Shown piece after piece: positions 22,471-32,800 of a DNA stretch of 64,000 nt. The translations under genes and the position numbers were made by a program. The stretch's first letter is position 1; every line of letters starts with the position of its first letter. The notes beneath the pieces were generated by a model, which did not search any database, was not told the origin of the DNA, and saw only the letters and a list, made by a program, of their open reading frames with translations. The DNA comes from Antedon mediterranea (Eukaryota > Echinodermata > Crinoidea > Comatulida > Antedonidae): assembly GCF_964355755.1 (NCBI RefSeq), contig NC_092679.1, forward strand, positions 16,174,932 to 16,238,931, given 5' to 3'.

Positions 22471-22632
22471 ACAGGCACATTTACATAGAAAGAAACGGAA
22501 GTATAATAATATTATAAAACTAAAGCCTAGGCTAGCAGTTTTTGATTTTCCAACAACGGCAACCGTAACCAAGGAACCGCACAGGCTAATAACGATTCTG
22601 AGCGCCCTGAACGTACAGAGCGAAGCGCGGTA

Positions 22633-25600
22633 ATGGCAGCGGCTAATACCAGAATTCTATTAGAGGAATTCAACGTCCAGGATGGAGACATAGATACGTA
22701 TGTGGACAGGCTGGAACAATATTTTGTGGCATTAGATATCAATGACGGAGGTAAGAAAAGAGCGATATTATTGAGTAGTTTAGGAGAGACTGGATACACA
22801 ACGATACGAGATTTGTGTTTTCCTGATAAACCAAGTACAAAATCGTACGATACGCTCACAACCAAGCTCAAAGAGCATTACAAACCTACTCGAATAACGA
22901 TTTCTGAACGATTTATATTCAGAAATGTAAAACAGACACCGGGACAGACTATTTCTCAATTTGTATCCCATCTAAAGAAAAAGGCGATACATTGTGGTTT
23001 TGAAGGAGAGGCATTGGAAAACGCACTGCGTGATCAGTTCGTATGTGGACTAATAAGTCAGAGCATCCAAAAGAAATTATTGACAAAGAACCATACGTTC
23101 AAGGAAGCAACAGACATAGCCATAGCCTCGGAGGCAGCAACAGCGAATATGAAAAGTATGTCGCACGATGGGGACAAGCCAATCAACCACGTTACGTCTA
23201 ACAGCAGGAAGTCTACGAAAACTTATCAAGCGTCAAAACAAACACGAACGCAGAAATGTGACCGCTGTGGTATGAACAATCATACAAGAGATACGTGTAA
23301 ATACAAAAACGCTACATGCTTTAAATGCAACAAACAAGGACACCTAAAATCAGAATGCAGGCAGTCGAGTAAATCAACAAAACAATATAAACCTAAATCC
23401 ATCAAGCAAGTAGAAGCACCGGATTACGACGAAGGTAATGACGATTTTGTAGATACAATGTTTTGCGTAGGCATTAAGCAGGACAATTCGGTACCACCAA
23501 TAACGGTACAGATGCGAGTTGATGATATAGATATTGATTTTGAAGTAGATACGGGCGCAGCAGTATCGATAATTAGCTTTGACGATTACGAAAGCAAGCT
23601 TAGCCATCTACCATTAAAGTCAGTAAAACGTACACTTCACGCATACACAGGTACTAAGCTCGATATAGCAGGAGAAATTAAAGTCACCGTGAACTATAGG
23701 GGCGAGAGTAACGTTCTCCCACTGATAGTAGTGAGAACACAGCGACGAAACTCACCACCCTTGCTTGGAAGAACCTGGTTAGAAGTGATTAAGTTGGACT
23801 GGAAGTCATTATTTCCACCATCGCTTGCTCAGAATTCGGTAGAAATAGATAACGATGTCGGTCAGTCATTCAAACGGAAGTTCCCAGAAGTTTTCCGAAC
23901 GGAATTAGGTACGGTTCAGGGACACAAAGCGACATTACATCTAAAAGTGAACGCAATCCCAAAATTCTGCAAAGCTCGAAATGTTCCATTTGCGCTACGC
24001 TCCGCAGTTGAGGTAGAGTTAGACAGAATGCAAAACGAAGGAGTTATTTATCCGGTAGACTTTAGTCAGTGGGCAACCCCATTGGTATGTATTCCAAAGG
24101 CCGATGGCAGGGTACGTGTCTGCGGAGATTATAAAGTAACAGTCAACCCGAGTTTAAATTGCGACCAATATCCAATTCCGACCCCAGAGGAAGTTTTCAC
24201 CAAGTTGGGAGGTGGAAAGCGATTCTCTAAGATTGATTTGAAATGTGCGTACCAGCAGTTAGTACTGGAAGACGAGGCGCAAGAGTTGGTAACGATCAAC
24301 ACGCACCGCGGATTATATCGATACACGAGGTTACCGTTTGGTATTTCGTCCAGTCCAGCCATATGGCAGCGATTCATAGAACAGGTGATAGCAGGACTTA
24401 AAGGAACATGTGCGATCATGGACGATGTTCTTGTTACAGGTGCGTCTGATAAAGAGCATATTAGTAATCTTGAGAAACTATTTGAGAGATTTAACAAGTA
24501 TGGTCTCAGAGTGAAAGCTGAGAAATGCGCGTTTGTACAAAAGGAAGTAGTCTACATGGGACGTAAGCTATCAGCAGCAGGAATTCAACCGACAAACGAT
24601 AAAGTGAAAGCCATCAAGGATGCACGAGCACCACAGAATGCAACAGAACTAAGATCCTGGCTAGGACTAGTTAACTATCACGCGTCATTTATTCCACGAT
24701 TATCGACGATGATACATCCTTTGAATGAGCTGTTGGGAAGCAAACCATGGTCATGGACTGTCGACTGTAGTAAAGCGTTTAACGCGGTAAAGCGAATTAT
24801 TAGCGAAGACATGATGTTGACGCATTATGACCCATTAAAACCACTGGAACTATACACGGACGCATCACCATACGGAGTTGGCGCAGTCATTTGCCACGTA
24901 AACGAGAACAATATCAAAACACCGATCGCGTACGCATCGCGAAGCCTGCATAAACACGAAAAGGGTTATGCACAACTAGACAAGGAAGCCCTAAGCATCA
25001 TGTTTGGACTTCAAAGGTTTAGAACATACTTATACGGACGGAAATTCACGATAAGAACTGATCATAAGCCACTTGAACGCATTCTAGGACCTAAATCAGC
25101 TATTCCGACACTGGCCGCACAGAGATTACAGCGATGGGCAATCGTACTGTCAGCGTTCGAATACGATTTAAAGTTCATTCCTGGAAAACAGAACGTAATT
25201 GCCGACGCACTCTCACGTCTCCCAATGCCATACGAAGGACGGGAAGACGATGCAGTATATAACATAGCGGGGCATACATTAGACAATTTGCCAGTCACGA
25301 GTACGAACGTACAACAGCATACCAGGAAAGACCCGCTATTGAGCAAAGTGTTATACATGGTACAGACAGGTTTATGGCAGTCAGAAAACGACGACGATCT
25401 AAAACCATTCCTACACCGAAGAGACGAATTGAGTGTAGAACAGGACTGTTTGCTGTGGGGATACAGGGTAGTGATTCCACCGAAACTCAGAGGGGCAGTT
25501 CTGGAGGAGCTTCATTGTGCTCACCCCGGAATCGTGCGTATGAAAGAGATTGCGCGAAGTCATGTCTGGTGGCCCCAGATAGATTCCGACATTGAACGAT

Positions 25601-26619
25601 TGGTGAAGCAATGTCAAGCATGTCACCAAACACAAAGTCGACCAAGCGTAGCACCAATGATGCCCTGGATCTGGCCAAATCAGCCTTGGACACGAATACA
25701 TATTGACTATGCGCAGAAAGATAAACGAGATTATCTAGTAGTGGTTGACTCATATTCGAAATGGCCAGAAGTCGTTCAGATGAACAGTACGACGAGTGCA
25801 GCGACCATCAAAGCGATGAGAGAGTTGTTCAGTAGATACGGATTGCCTGTTCAACTTGTAAGCGATAATGGACCTCAGTTTGTTAGCGACGAATTTGAAT
25901 TCTTCTTAAAGCAAAACGGGGTGAAACATGTAAAGGTTGCACCTTATCACGCCGCAAGCAACGGAGCAGCAGAACGAATGGTTCAATCTTTCAAAAGATC
26001 GTTAGCGGCAAGCCGAGCTAATGGGAAGGATTTCCAACAATGTTTGGACAGATTTCTTTTATCGTATCGCACAACAAAACACGCAACTACGGGACAAACG
26101 CCAGCGAAGTTATTCATGGGCCGTGAGTTAAGAACGCGAGTATCACTTTTACATCCCAGTACAGAAAACAAGGTACTTAACAAGCAGAGTGATCAGAAGC
26201 TTCATCACGACAAAACGAAAGATCTACGAGAATTTTACCCAGGTGAAATGGTATTAGTGAAAGATTTCCGACAAGAGGGAAAGTGGTGGCCAGGTACCGT
26301 GATAGAACGTACCGCTCCAAAATCATACGTAATTAGTGTTGAGGATGGCCGAGTGTGGAAAAGACACATTGACCAGTTGAAAGCGACAGACGCGGACGCT
26401 TACGCGAGTAAAACCCCTACTTCACATAGCGAGTTGGAACACAAGATTAAACAGACAGTACCAATAACGATTGCGAGCGAAACGATTGCGAACAAAGAGC
26501 AAACATCCACCAACCAACCGGTTGAAGAGGAACATAGATTGTCTTCATCGCCTGAGGTTATTCCACGACGCTCCACGCGACTTCGAAGGAAGCCAACACG
26601 ACTTATCGAAGAGATATAG
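22633..26619 (+). CDS. Gag-Pol polyprotein of a Ty3/Gypsy retrotransposon, 1328 aa
   Basis: One open frame. The Gag region is followed by two CCHC knuckles (CDRCGMNNHTRDTC and CFKCNKQGHLKSEC) at about 208-245. The protease has EVDTGAAVSII near 303. The reverse transcriptase is at about 440-640 with catalytic box AIMDDVLVTG near 595. The RNase H has LYTDASPYGVGAVI near 739. The integrase has an HHCC finger (HCAHPGIVRM, CQACHQTQ) at about 960-995 and the D,D,E residues in HIDYAQ (1022), SDNGPQF (1077) and NGAAERM (1111). There is no envelope frame. It resembles the Mag-like invertebrate Gypsy group by overall motif style, which is inference. It is intact and may be active. Confidence 0.95.
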   Translation: MAAANTRILLEEFNVQDGDIDTYVDRLEQYFVALDINDGGKKRAILLSSLGETGYTTIRDLCFPDKPSTKSYDTLTTKLKEHYKPTRITISERFIFRNVKQTPGQTISQFVSHLKKKAIHCGFEGEALENALRDQFVCGLISQSIQKKLLTKNHTFKEATDIAIASEAATANMKSMSHDGDKPINHVTSNSRKSTKTYQASKQTRTQKCDRCGMNNHTRDTCKYKNATCFKCNKQGHLKSECRQSSKSTKQYKPKSIKQVEAPDYDEGNDDFVDTMFCVGIKQDNSVPPITVQMRVDDIDIDFEVDTGAAVSIISFDDYESKLSHLPLKSVKRTLHAYTGTKLDIAGEIKVTVNYRGESNVLPLIVVRTQRRNSPPLLGRTWLEVIKLDWKSLFPPSLAQNSVEIDNDVGQSFKRKFPEVFRTELGTVQGHKATLHLKVNAIPKFCKARNVPFALRSAVEVELDRMQNEGVIYPVDFSQWATPLVCIPKADGRVRVCGDYKVTVNPSLNCDQYPIPTPEEVFTKLGGGKRFSKIDLKCAYQQLVLEDEAQELVTINTHRGLYRYTRLPFGISSSPAIWQRFIEQVIAGLKGTCAIMDDVLVTGASDKEHISNLEKLFERFNKYGLRVKAEKCAFVQKEVVYMGRKLSAAGIQPTNDKVKAIKDARAPQNATELRSWLGLVNYHASFIPRLSTMIHPLNELLGSKPWSWTVDCSKAFNAVKRIISEDMMLTHYDPLKPLELYTDASPYGVGAVICHVNENNIKTPIAYASRSLHKHEKGYAQLDKEALSIMFGLQRFRTYLYGRKFTIRTDHKPLERILGPKSAIPTLAAQRLQRWAIVLSAFEYDLKFIPGKQNVIADALSRLPMPYEGREDDAVYNIAGHTLDNLPVTSTNVQQHTRKDPLLSKVLYMVQTGLWQSENDDDLKPFLHRRDELSVEQDCLLWGYRVVIPPKLRGAVLEELHCAHPGIVRMKEIARSHVWWPQIDSDIERLVKQCQACHQTQSRPSVAPMMPWIWPNQPWTRIHIDYAQKDKRDYLVVVDSYSKWPEVVQMNSTTSAATIKAMRELFSRYGLPVQLVSDNGPQFVSDEFEFFLKQNGVKHVKVAPYHAASNGAAERMVQSFKRSLAASRANGKDFQQCLDRFLLSYRTTKHATTGQTPAKLFMGRELRTRVSLLHPSTENKVLNKQSDQKLHHDKTKDLREFYPGEMVLVKDFRQEGKWWPGTVIERTAPKSYVISVEDGRVWKRHIDQLKATDADAYASKTPTSHSELEHKIKQTVPITIASETIANKEQTSTNQPVEEEHRLSSSPEVIPRRSTRLRRKPTRLIEEI

Positions 26620-26862
26620 AACTTGTGAACAATGTTATTATTATGAACGTTAAAGTTATGTTGTTCATGTTTTTACACAAAATTATAATGGTGAGAATTA
26701 CTCACATTTGTTAATTATTATGAGGAACCAAATAAGAACTATCTGGAACTATAGAAGCAGTAATTTAATCACGATGATTAACCTATTTGATTAACAAAAT
26801 AATTAACGAAAGTTTATTGTGCTTATTGATATAATGTTAACGTTAAAATAAGAAAGGAGGAG

Positions 26863-27037
26863 TGTAGTATATGCACGGGCACATATAATATATGCGTACT
26901 GCGCATATGGTCGGACGAGGTTAGCCTACAAAACGTTCTATACTATTGTTCATAACTACTAGTTGTTTTCATTAAATACGTTCATTATTATACTCATCTC
27001 AACGTACTTATTAATTTGTCTACGACGATACACGACA
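26863..27037 (+). repeat. 3' LTR of the second Gypsy element
   Basis: 175 bp, preceded directly by a purine tract and followed by the target duplication TATTT. Confidence 0.93.
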
Positions 27038-27042
27038 TATTT

Positions 27043-27720
27043 CGTCGGCACTTATTTCATCATTAGATTCAGCATTTTAAAGATATGTTGTCCCATGAAA
27101 GAACATTTTTATAATATGCCATTTCAATGTTACATAATAGTTACTTTGACTAAATATTGGATCGCAAAAAAAAATTATTTTTTTCCTTTGAAGTGAATAA
27201 CATTATACAACTGCAAAAATGACCTATTCAAAGCCTTTTTTTTTATTAATCTTTATTTTTCAGGATTTTGGGGAAAAAAATTAAATACATCTTTAATCTA
27301 CAATTTTATAGTACATAGTTTGGTGAGAGATCCATTGAAAACTTTCCCATAGTTTATGAAAAGCTAAATAGCCAAATATTGAAATTCTATTATGAAACGT
27401 AAAACCATGATGGTAAAGTCATTATTGAAAAGTGAAGTTAATCCACTTTAAAAATTCAGTACCATAATAATAATCACTTATCAAAATATCAATTGTAAGC
27501 AACACATCTACATACAGTACAAGGTTATTCATTCAATCTTTTATTTCAGATAAATAAACCAACACAAAATTGAAAATAAAACCAAAAAACCCAAAATTAT
27601 ATAATGTATTCACAATATATACATATTATTATTAAAATGTTTATTGTCGCACACACAATTAGTTAAATACTTTCACATTAATGGGCACTAAATTATTTTG
27701 ATATTAGCGCAACCAATCGA
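27043..27720. other. Intergenic AT-rich stretch
   Basis: No coding exon or repeat end could be supported. Confidence 0.4.
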
Positions 27721-27726
27721 AGTTCA

Positions 27727-27896
27727 AGCTCTGTCTACTCTATCAAACTAGGTTAACAAAAAAAGTAATGTTCCTAAATACTGTATGGTAGTGATATGCT
27801 TAAATATGGTATATGCTTAAATATAGTAGTGATATGACATCGTCATGTCCACATCACATTTTTTTTGGTCTAGTATTTGATAGTGTAGACAGAGCT
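27727..27896. mobile_element. MITE of the AGCTCTGTCTACACTATCAA family, copy B
   Basis: 170 bp with inverted ends AGCTCTGTCTACTCTATCAA and TTTGATAGTGTAGACAGAGC, flanked by TCA on both sides (27724-27726 and 27897-27899). A local duplication of GATATGCTTAAATA lengthens the interior. Confidence 0.8.
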
Positions 27897-28243
27897 TCAG
27901 GTAAGATGTTAACATGCGTTCAGAGTACTCATGCAAATATCAGCTCAGCAAACACAGGATTGAAATGAAAATAGTAGCTACAGTATTTGCTCTTATGCAA
28001 TAAAAGTGGAAAATAAAAGGATAGAAAATAGCAAATTGGCATGAATACTGTAAATTTGCCTAGCGAAAAACAGCCTTTATGATTGGAACCACACTCAGGC
28101 CTTGCAGAATAAATGTTTTGTTTGTTGCCCCAAGGCCAATCAGTGTCTGATATATGGTTGCCCTCTCAATTTCTTGGTGATTGAAACATATTTTATGTGG
28201 TTGTCTATTGGGACCAAGGCTTTTAATTTTTAGTTGCAGCATA

Positions 28244-28992
28244 GACCCCATTTACACTTACGATTTAGGCCGGCCCTGGGTCGGCAATTGATAAGTGTAA
28301 ATACTCCAAAAAGTTGGGCCGGACGCAGATCTGGGCCACCTCTCCAGGTAGGTTCAGGAGCGGCTTTTACGTTTAGGCCGGCTTACGCAGTGAACCGTGA
28401 ACAACGTTTGACCTTTTTATGAGGTAGTTGTTATGACGATCCGACATTCTCGGTACATACCTTCCTCCTTTTCGCGCGACAATTTGTTTTCTTCATCATT
28501 TATATAGTTAAATTTATTTGTACCAATTTTTATAAGATGTCTGTAAATCGTCGTTCCAATTGGACATACGAGGAGGTACTTGGGTTGCTCGGGATTTGAT
28601 ATTGATATTTTGTAAAAAGAACCTCCTCTTCATTATCCTCATCTGTGACTTCTTTCAATAAAGTATTCCTCCGCTTGTTTCACATATACATAAAATACAG
28701 CCATATTATATATAAAACAGTGGGGTTCATTTTGTTTTTAACGGGACAAAAAACAACAATACAGTATAAATATAAAACGGTCAGTTCGCGCGGAAACTTG
28801 AATTGACGATCGAGAGAGAAAAATTTAAACAAACTGGTTCGTATCCCAGCATGCCATGGTATTTCCGATAAAATTATTTACGACCAGTAATCTGCGTCGC
28901 TAGTGTAAACGCTCTGGGGCCGGCCTAAAAGGTAAATATTTGCAACCGGCCCAGCACCGGCCCTGGACCCAAACGTAAGTGTAAATGGGGTC
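28244..28992. mobile_element. Harbinger-like DNA transposon remnant, 749 bp
   Basis: Inverted ends GACCCCATTTACACTTACG and CGTAAGTGTAAATGGGGTC are flanked by ATA on both sides, a 3-bp target duplication. Subterminal GGCCGGCC/GGGCCGG blocks are GC-rich. An internal ATG at 28537 begins a 20-residue frame that looks like the start of a Myb/SANT-like protein. No transposase remains. This is a deletion derivative of a PIF/Harbinger-type element, and it lies upstream of the RIN start codon, possibly in a 5' intron. Confidence 0.7.
28537..28599 (+). pseudogene. Truncated Myb/SANT-like start
   Basis: The frame reads MSVNRRSNWTYEEVLGLLGI and then stops. The NWTYEEV...LL pattern is typical of the first helix of Myb/SANT-like domains carried by Harbinger transposons. 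Such domains bind the element's own ends. Only about 20 residues survive, so this is a remnant. Confidence 0.45.
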
Positions 28993-28995
28993 ATA

Positions 28996-29818
28996 GAGAT
29001 ATAATATAGGTCTTCATGTTTGTAGTACTGTATGCACATTTTTGGTTGCCCCAAGACCAAGGAAAACTAATTCTGCAAGCCCAGCACAGCTGCACACTTT
29101 TCACCTTAACGTTAAAACAATGTGTAATGCGCAATAGAGATCTCACTCATTAAAGACGGTGACAAATGAGATGCAGTATTATTGATTGTAAAAAGTATAT
29201 TATTCCATGGTTAAGATGCTAATATCTATGTTACATGTAGGTTATTATTTTATTGTAAATGTATAATAGGCCTATTAATTCCCTTGGTCGCTCTGTGTTA
29301 TCAACTATTTTTATACAGTATTTTTAGGGGGAGTACCTATTCTTTTAGCAGACATAATTTATTGTAGACATTAGTTGAGGTAATTTATTGTACTTGAGTA
29401 AAGGTATATGTTATTGGTTAAATCAGTATAAAAGCATGTAAATATTTTATATGTACAGTATAATTAGATCCTACAATTCAGAGTGTTGAGGTCGGCTACA
29501 GAAATATATTGTAGCCTTTGTCAGGATTTTTGGGTGTAGAGTATTTGTCAGAATCTCAATTGAGGTACAAACCTGTGGTCTTTTTATTTTCAAGGTCTAC
29601 AGTACAAATCCATCTTTACAATTACAGATGAATCATATATTTAAATAATTATATTGCATTTATTGTAATTTTTTTATTTTAAAAAAGAATTAAAAAAATG
29701 ATTAGTTTGAACCATGACCTTGAATGGCGGTGCAGACATTGATTAATTTTTATTTTTTGAAATATTTAAAAAATCTGTATTATAGGTTTTTGAGAAGACT
29801 TGACGACAGGATATAACC
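28996..29818. other. Region upstream of the RIN start codon
   Basis: AT-rich. An acceptor-like ATTATAG ends at 29785, so bases 29786-29818 are probably the 5' UTR part of the first coding exon. No TATA box close to the ATG supports a promoter here. Confidence 0.4.
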
Positions 29819-32800
29819 ATGCTTCGGAAAAAATCATACAGCGTGAATCCGTCGACACGGAGTAAAGTGTCTGCCAGTGAACGAAAGCAAAAGTCACAGA
29901 GCAGCTACCTACAGGTAATAATAATTGTCTTTTGTATAGTACTTTAATAACCGAAATAAATTTTCTCTAAAGCGCTACTACCACAAGGCTCGAACTAAGT
30001 GGAAATTACATAATTTCATATGCTATGCGAAATAGATGGGTTTTTAGGAATTGTTCTTAATTGATTGTGGAAGAGTAATTCATAAAGATGGATCTGTGCA
30101 AGAGAATGACTGGTCAGCAAAAGTATGTCTGCGTGATGGTTGGAATAGTCAAGGCGAAGATATAGATGAATGACGAAGATTTCCGCGAGTGTTCTGGAAG
30201 GAGACGGGTGATGAAAGATATTGCGGTGATTGTTTATGGATGGCTTTGTAGGTGAGCATGATGATCTTGAATTTTTGCGTTGTTTAACCGCCAGTCAATG
30301 TAACAAGGTCTGAGCTGATTGGATCAGATTTACGTTTTTTTAGAATGAGAGAATGAGAACAGCGGTATGTTGAATGCTCTAAAGTTGTTTGAGCAGAGTT
30401 GTATTAATTCCCCTAACTTGGTCTTCTGCTTGCTTCTGATTTACTGGTGAAATGTATCTGACAGTGATTTTACATGTTGTCAAGGATTCCAAAAGAGACC
30501 TGTAATGCTGGATATTTAAAACATGGTTCCTACTTGACAACATAAGAAAATGCCCTTCCAACAATAGTGTTTCCTTCTGCTTGATTTACGAAAGTAATTT
30601 GACAGGATGTATTGCAAGTCATTTTGAAATATCTGTTTGCATCTATTATTGAAGTTAAAAAAAAAAAAATTCTCTGTTCAGCCTATTATTTATCGTGTGA
30701 ATTGATATTATAAATTATAATATAGAGCAGTTTTGGCTAGGACTGTCCAAAACTCGAAACTGCAAAGAATGTCAAAGGATAACAAGACAGGATGATAAAA
30801 ACTAGCATTAACCACACAAATTAATGTAATTTGCTTTCATATAATAAGGAAGAGTATATATAGTGAACCCTAGAATGAAAGTTGGTTTTGTTGATTTGTC
30901 TAGCCGGCTTTTGTACAACTTGACTGTTTGTGCACATTTTGTATGGATATTGTAGTGTACTGTATGGTAGTGGAAAAAACATAGTACAGAATGCTGTGAT
31001 TAGCTGAATTGAAACAGGTGTGGACACACAGTTTGTGTTTAAGCAGTAGTTGTTTTTGTTGACTCCAGTCTCAACAAGTTAATGTGCACATTCTGAATGT
31101 GGGATAACGTAGTGTTAAACAGTATGAATGAATGTAGTAGAAATACAGATACTGTATACTCTGATTAGCTGAATTGGAACATGTGTGAACACACAGTTCG
31201 TGTTTAGGTACTGTAGTAGTTAGGTTTGCTGGTTCCAGTCTACAAGTTGCAGTATGTGCACATTCTTAATGTGGGATACTGTACGGTATGATTGAATGTA
31301 CAGTAGTAGAAATATATGATCTGATTAGCTGAATTTGTACAAGTGTAAACACACGGTTCATGTTTGGGCAGTTAGTTTTATTGTTTCTACTTTTAATACA
31401 CAATTTACATATGCAATCTATGTATGGGATATTGTACTGTAAGAAGATAGTGAGTATGCTATGATTACTGTATCATACTAATTGTTTAAGGGATCCATTT
31501 TTAATGTTGGGTGGAGGAGGTAGTTCAACCAGGAATCTCAGAAACAGCAGTTTACTATTGTAGGAAGATGTTCTGCCAACTATGTGTTGCGGCCGAAATT
31601 CAGGCTGTGAAACATTTTCTCAATTTTTTTCTTGACATTAGCCGGTAAAGTAGATGCAATTTCTGGTTACAGTACCTGGTGGTCCATAACTTAAAAAATG
31701 TTGTCTTGCCTCAGCCCCAATTACATTAGTCACTGCTACATCTGAATGGCCCAGCAGTGGCTTAGTCCCGGGAACCATATTTTAGGCCCTGAAAGAAACA
31801 ATTTGCGAAACGCTACTGTACAAAATCAAGTCATGTATACTGCAAGTCTTTTAGTGATGAAAGTCTAACAAGTCTCACTGAATCAATATTTGATTAGTTA
31901 TAAAATAAGTATGTAATTCCTTCCAGATATTGGAGTGTTCCATAGGTTGACCAGCATAAATTAAAAACAAAAAAAACAAAACCAGTATATTGTTTACCTT
32001 AACTACTTGGCTATTTGACATATTTAAGTATTTTTGCTTTTATATTATAGTTAATGCATAACATAGCAGCTGATCTGGGGGTGATGCTCGATGACCTTTG
32101 TCCTGAACCAGATGAAAAATCAAGAAAAAACGATTCAAGGTAGCTAGAATACTTTTTATTTTTGTTATACTGCATAATAAAATGTATTGGCGGTGGTCTT
32201 AATAGGAATTGGAAATATAAAAAGTTCAAATCAAGCTAGATAATAATATGTCATCATGCAGTAGATAGTCAGTTAAAAAAAATGTTTTCCTAAATGCAAA
32301 ATAATAATGTGCACAAGCCCGTAGCCAGAAGTGGTTTGAGAGTTCGAACAAGAACCCTAATTTTTTCTGAGATGCCCTTTTAAAAATAGAGACTAACAGC
32401 AGAAATGACACGAAACACGCCTACCTATACTTGTATGTGACATTTTTTGCCACTTTTGTGGGGGAAAAAACCCGCAATCCAAAATCCTGTCTACAGGCTT
32501 GATGCACTGTATTTCATAAAGCTTATTATCTTTTTAATATCTACAATCTTTTTTTAATGTAACTTGCAAATATAAATAATGACATTGATAGATAGTAGTT
32601 ACTATATGTTTGACATACTGTAACACTACATTAAAAGTTTTTGACATTGACAACTTGTCATTCATATTCATATGTGACCTGCTACCACGAAATGGCTGTA
32701 AACTCGTCCTTCAGCCAAAATGAGTTTTTAATTGATTGTGATAGAACACATTATGAGCTTTATAATGGTGTTTAAATAATTTTAATCGGATGTCTGGTGT

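Larger units (their letters stand above)
22277..27042 (+). mobile_element. Complete Ty3/Gypsy LTR retrotransposon, intergenic
   Basis: The element spans 22282-27037 with 175-bp LTRs, flanked by the duplicated target TATTT (22277-22281 and 27038-27042). The two LTRs differ by eye at two positions (about 1.1 percent), so this insertion is somewhat older than the one in gene 1. Primer site, one full gag-pol frame and a purine tract (AAGAAAGGAGGAG, 26850-26862) are in place. Confidence 0.95.
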
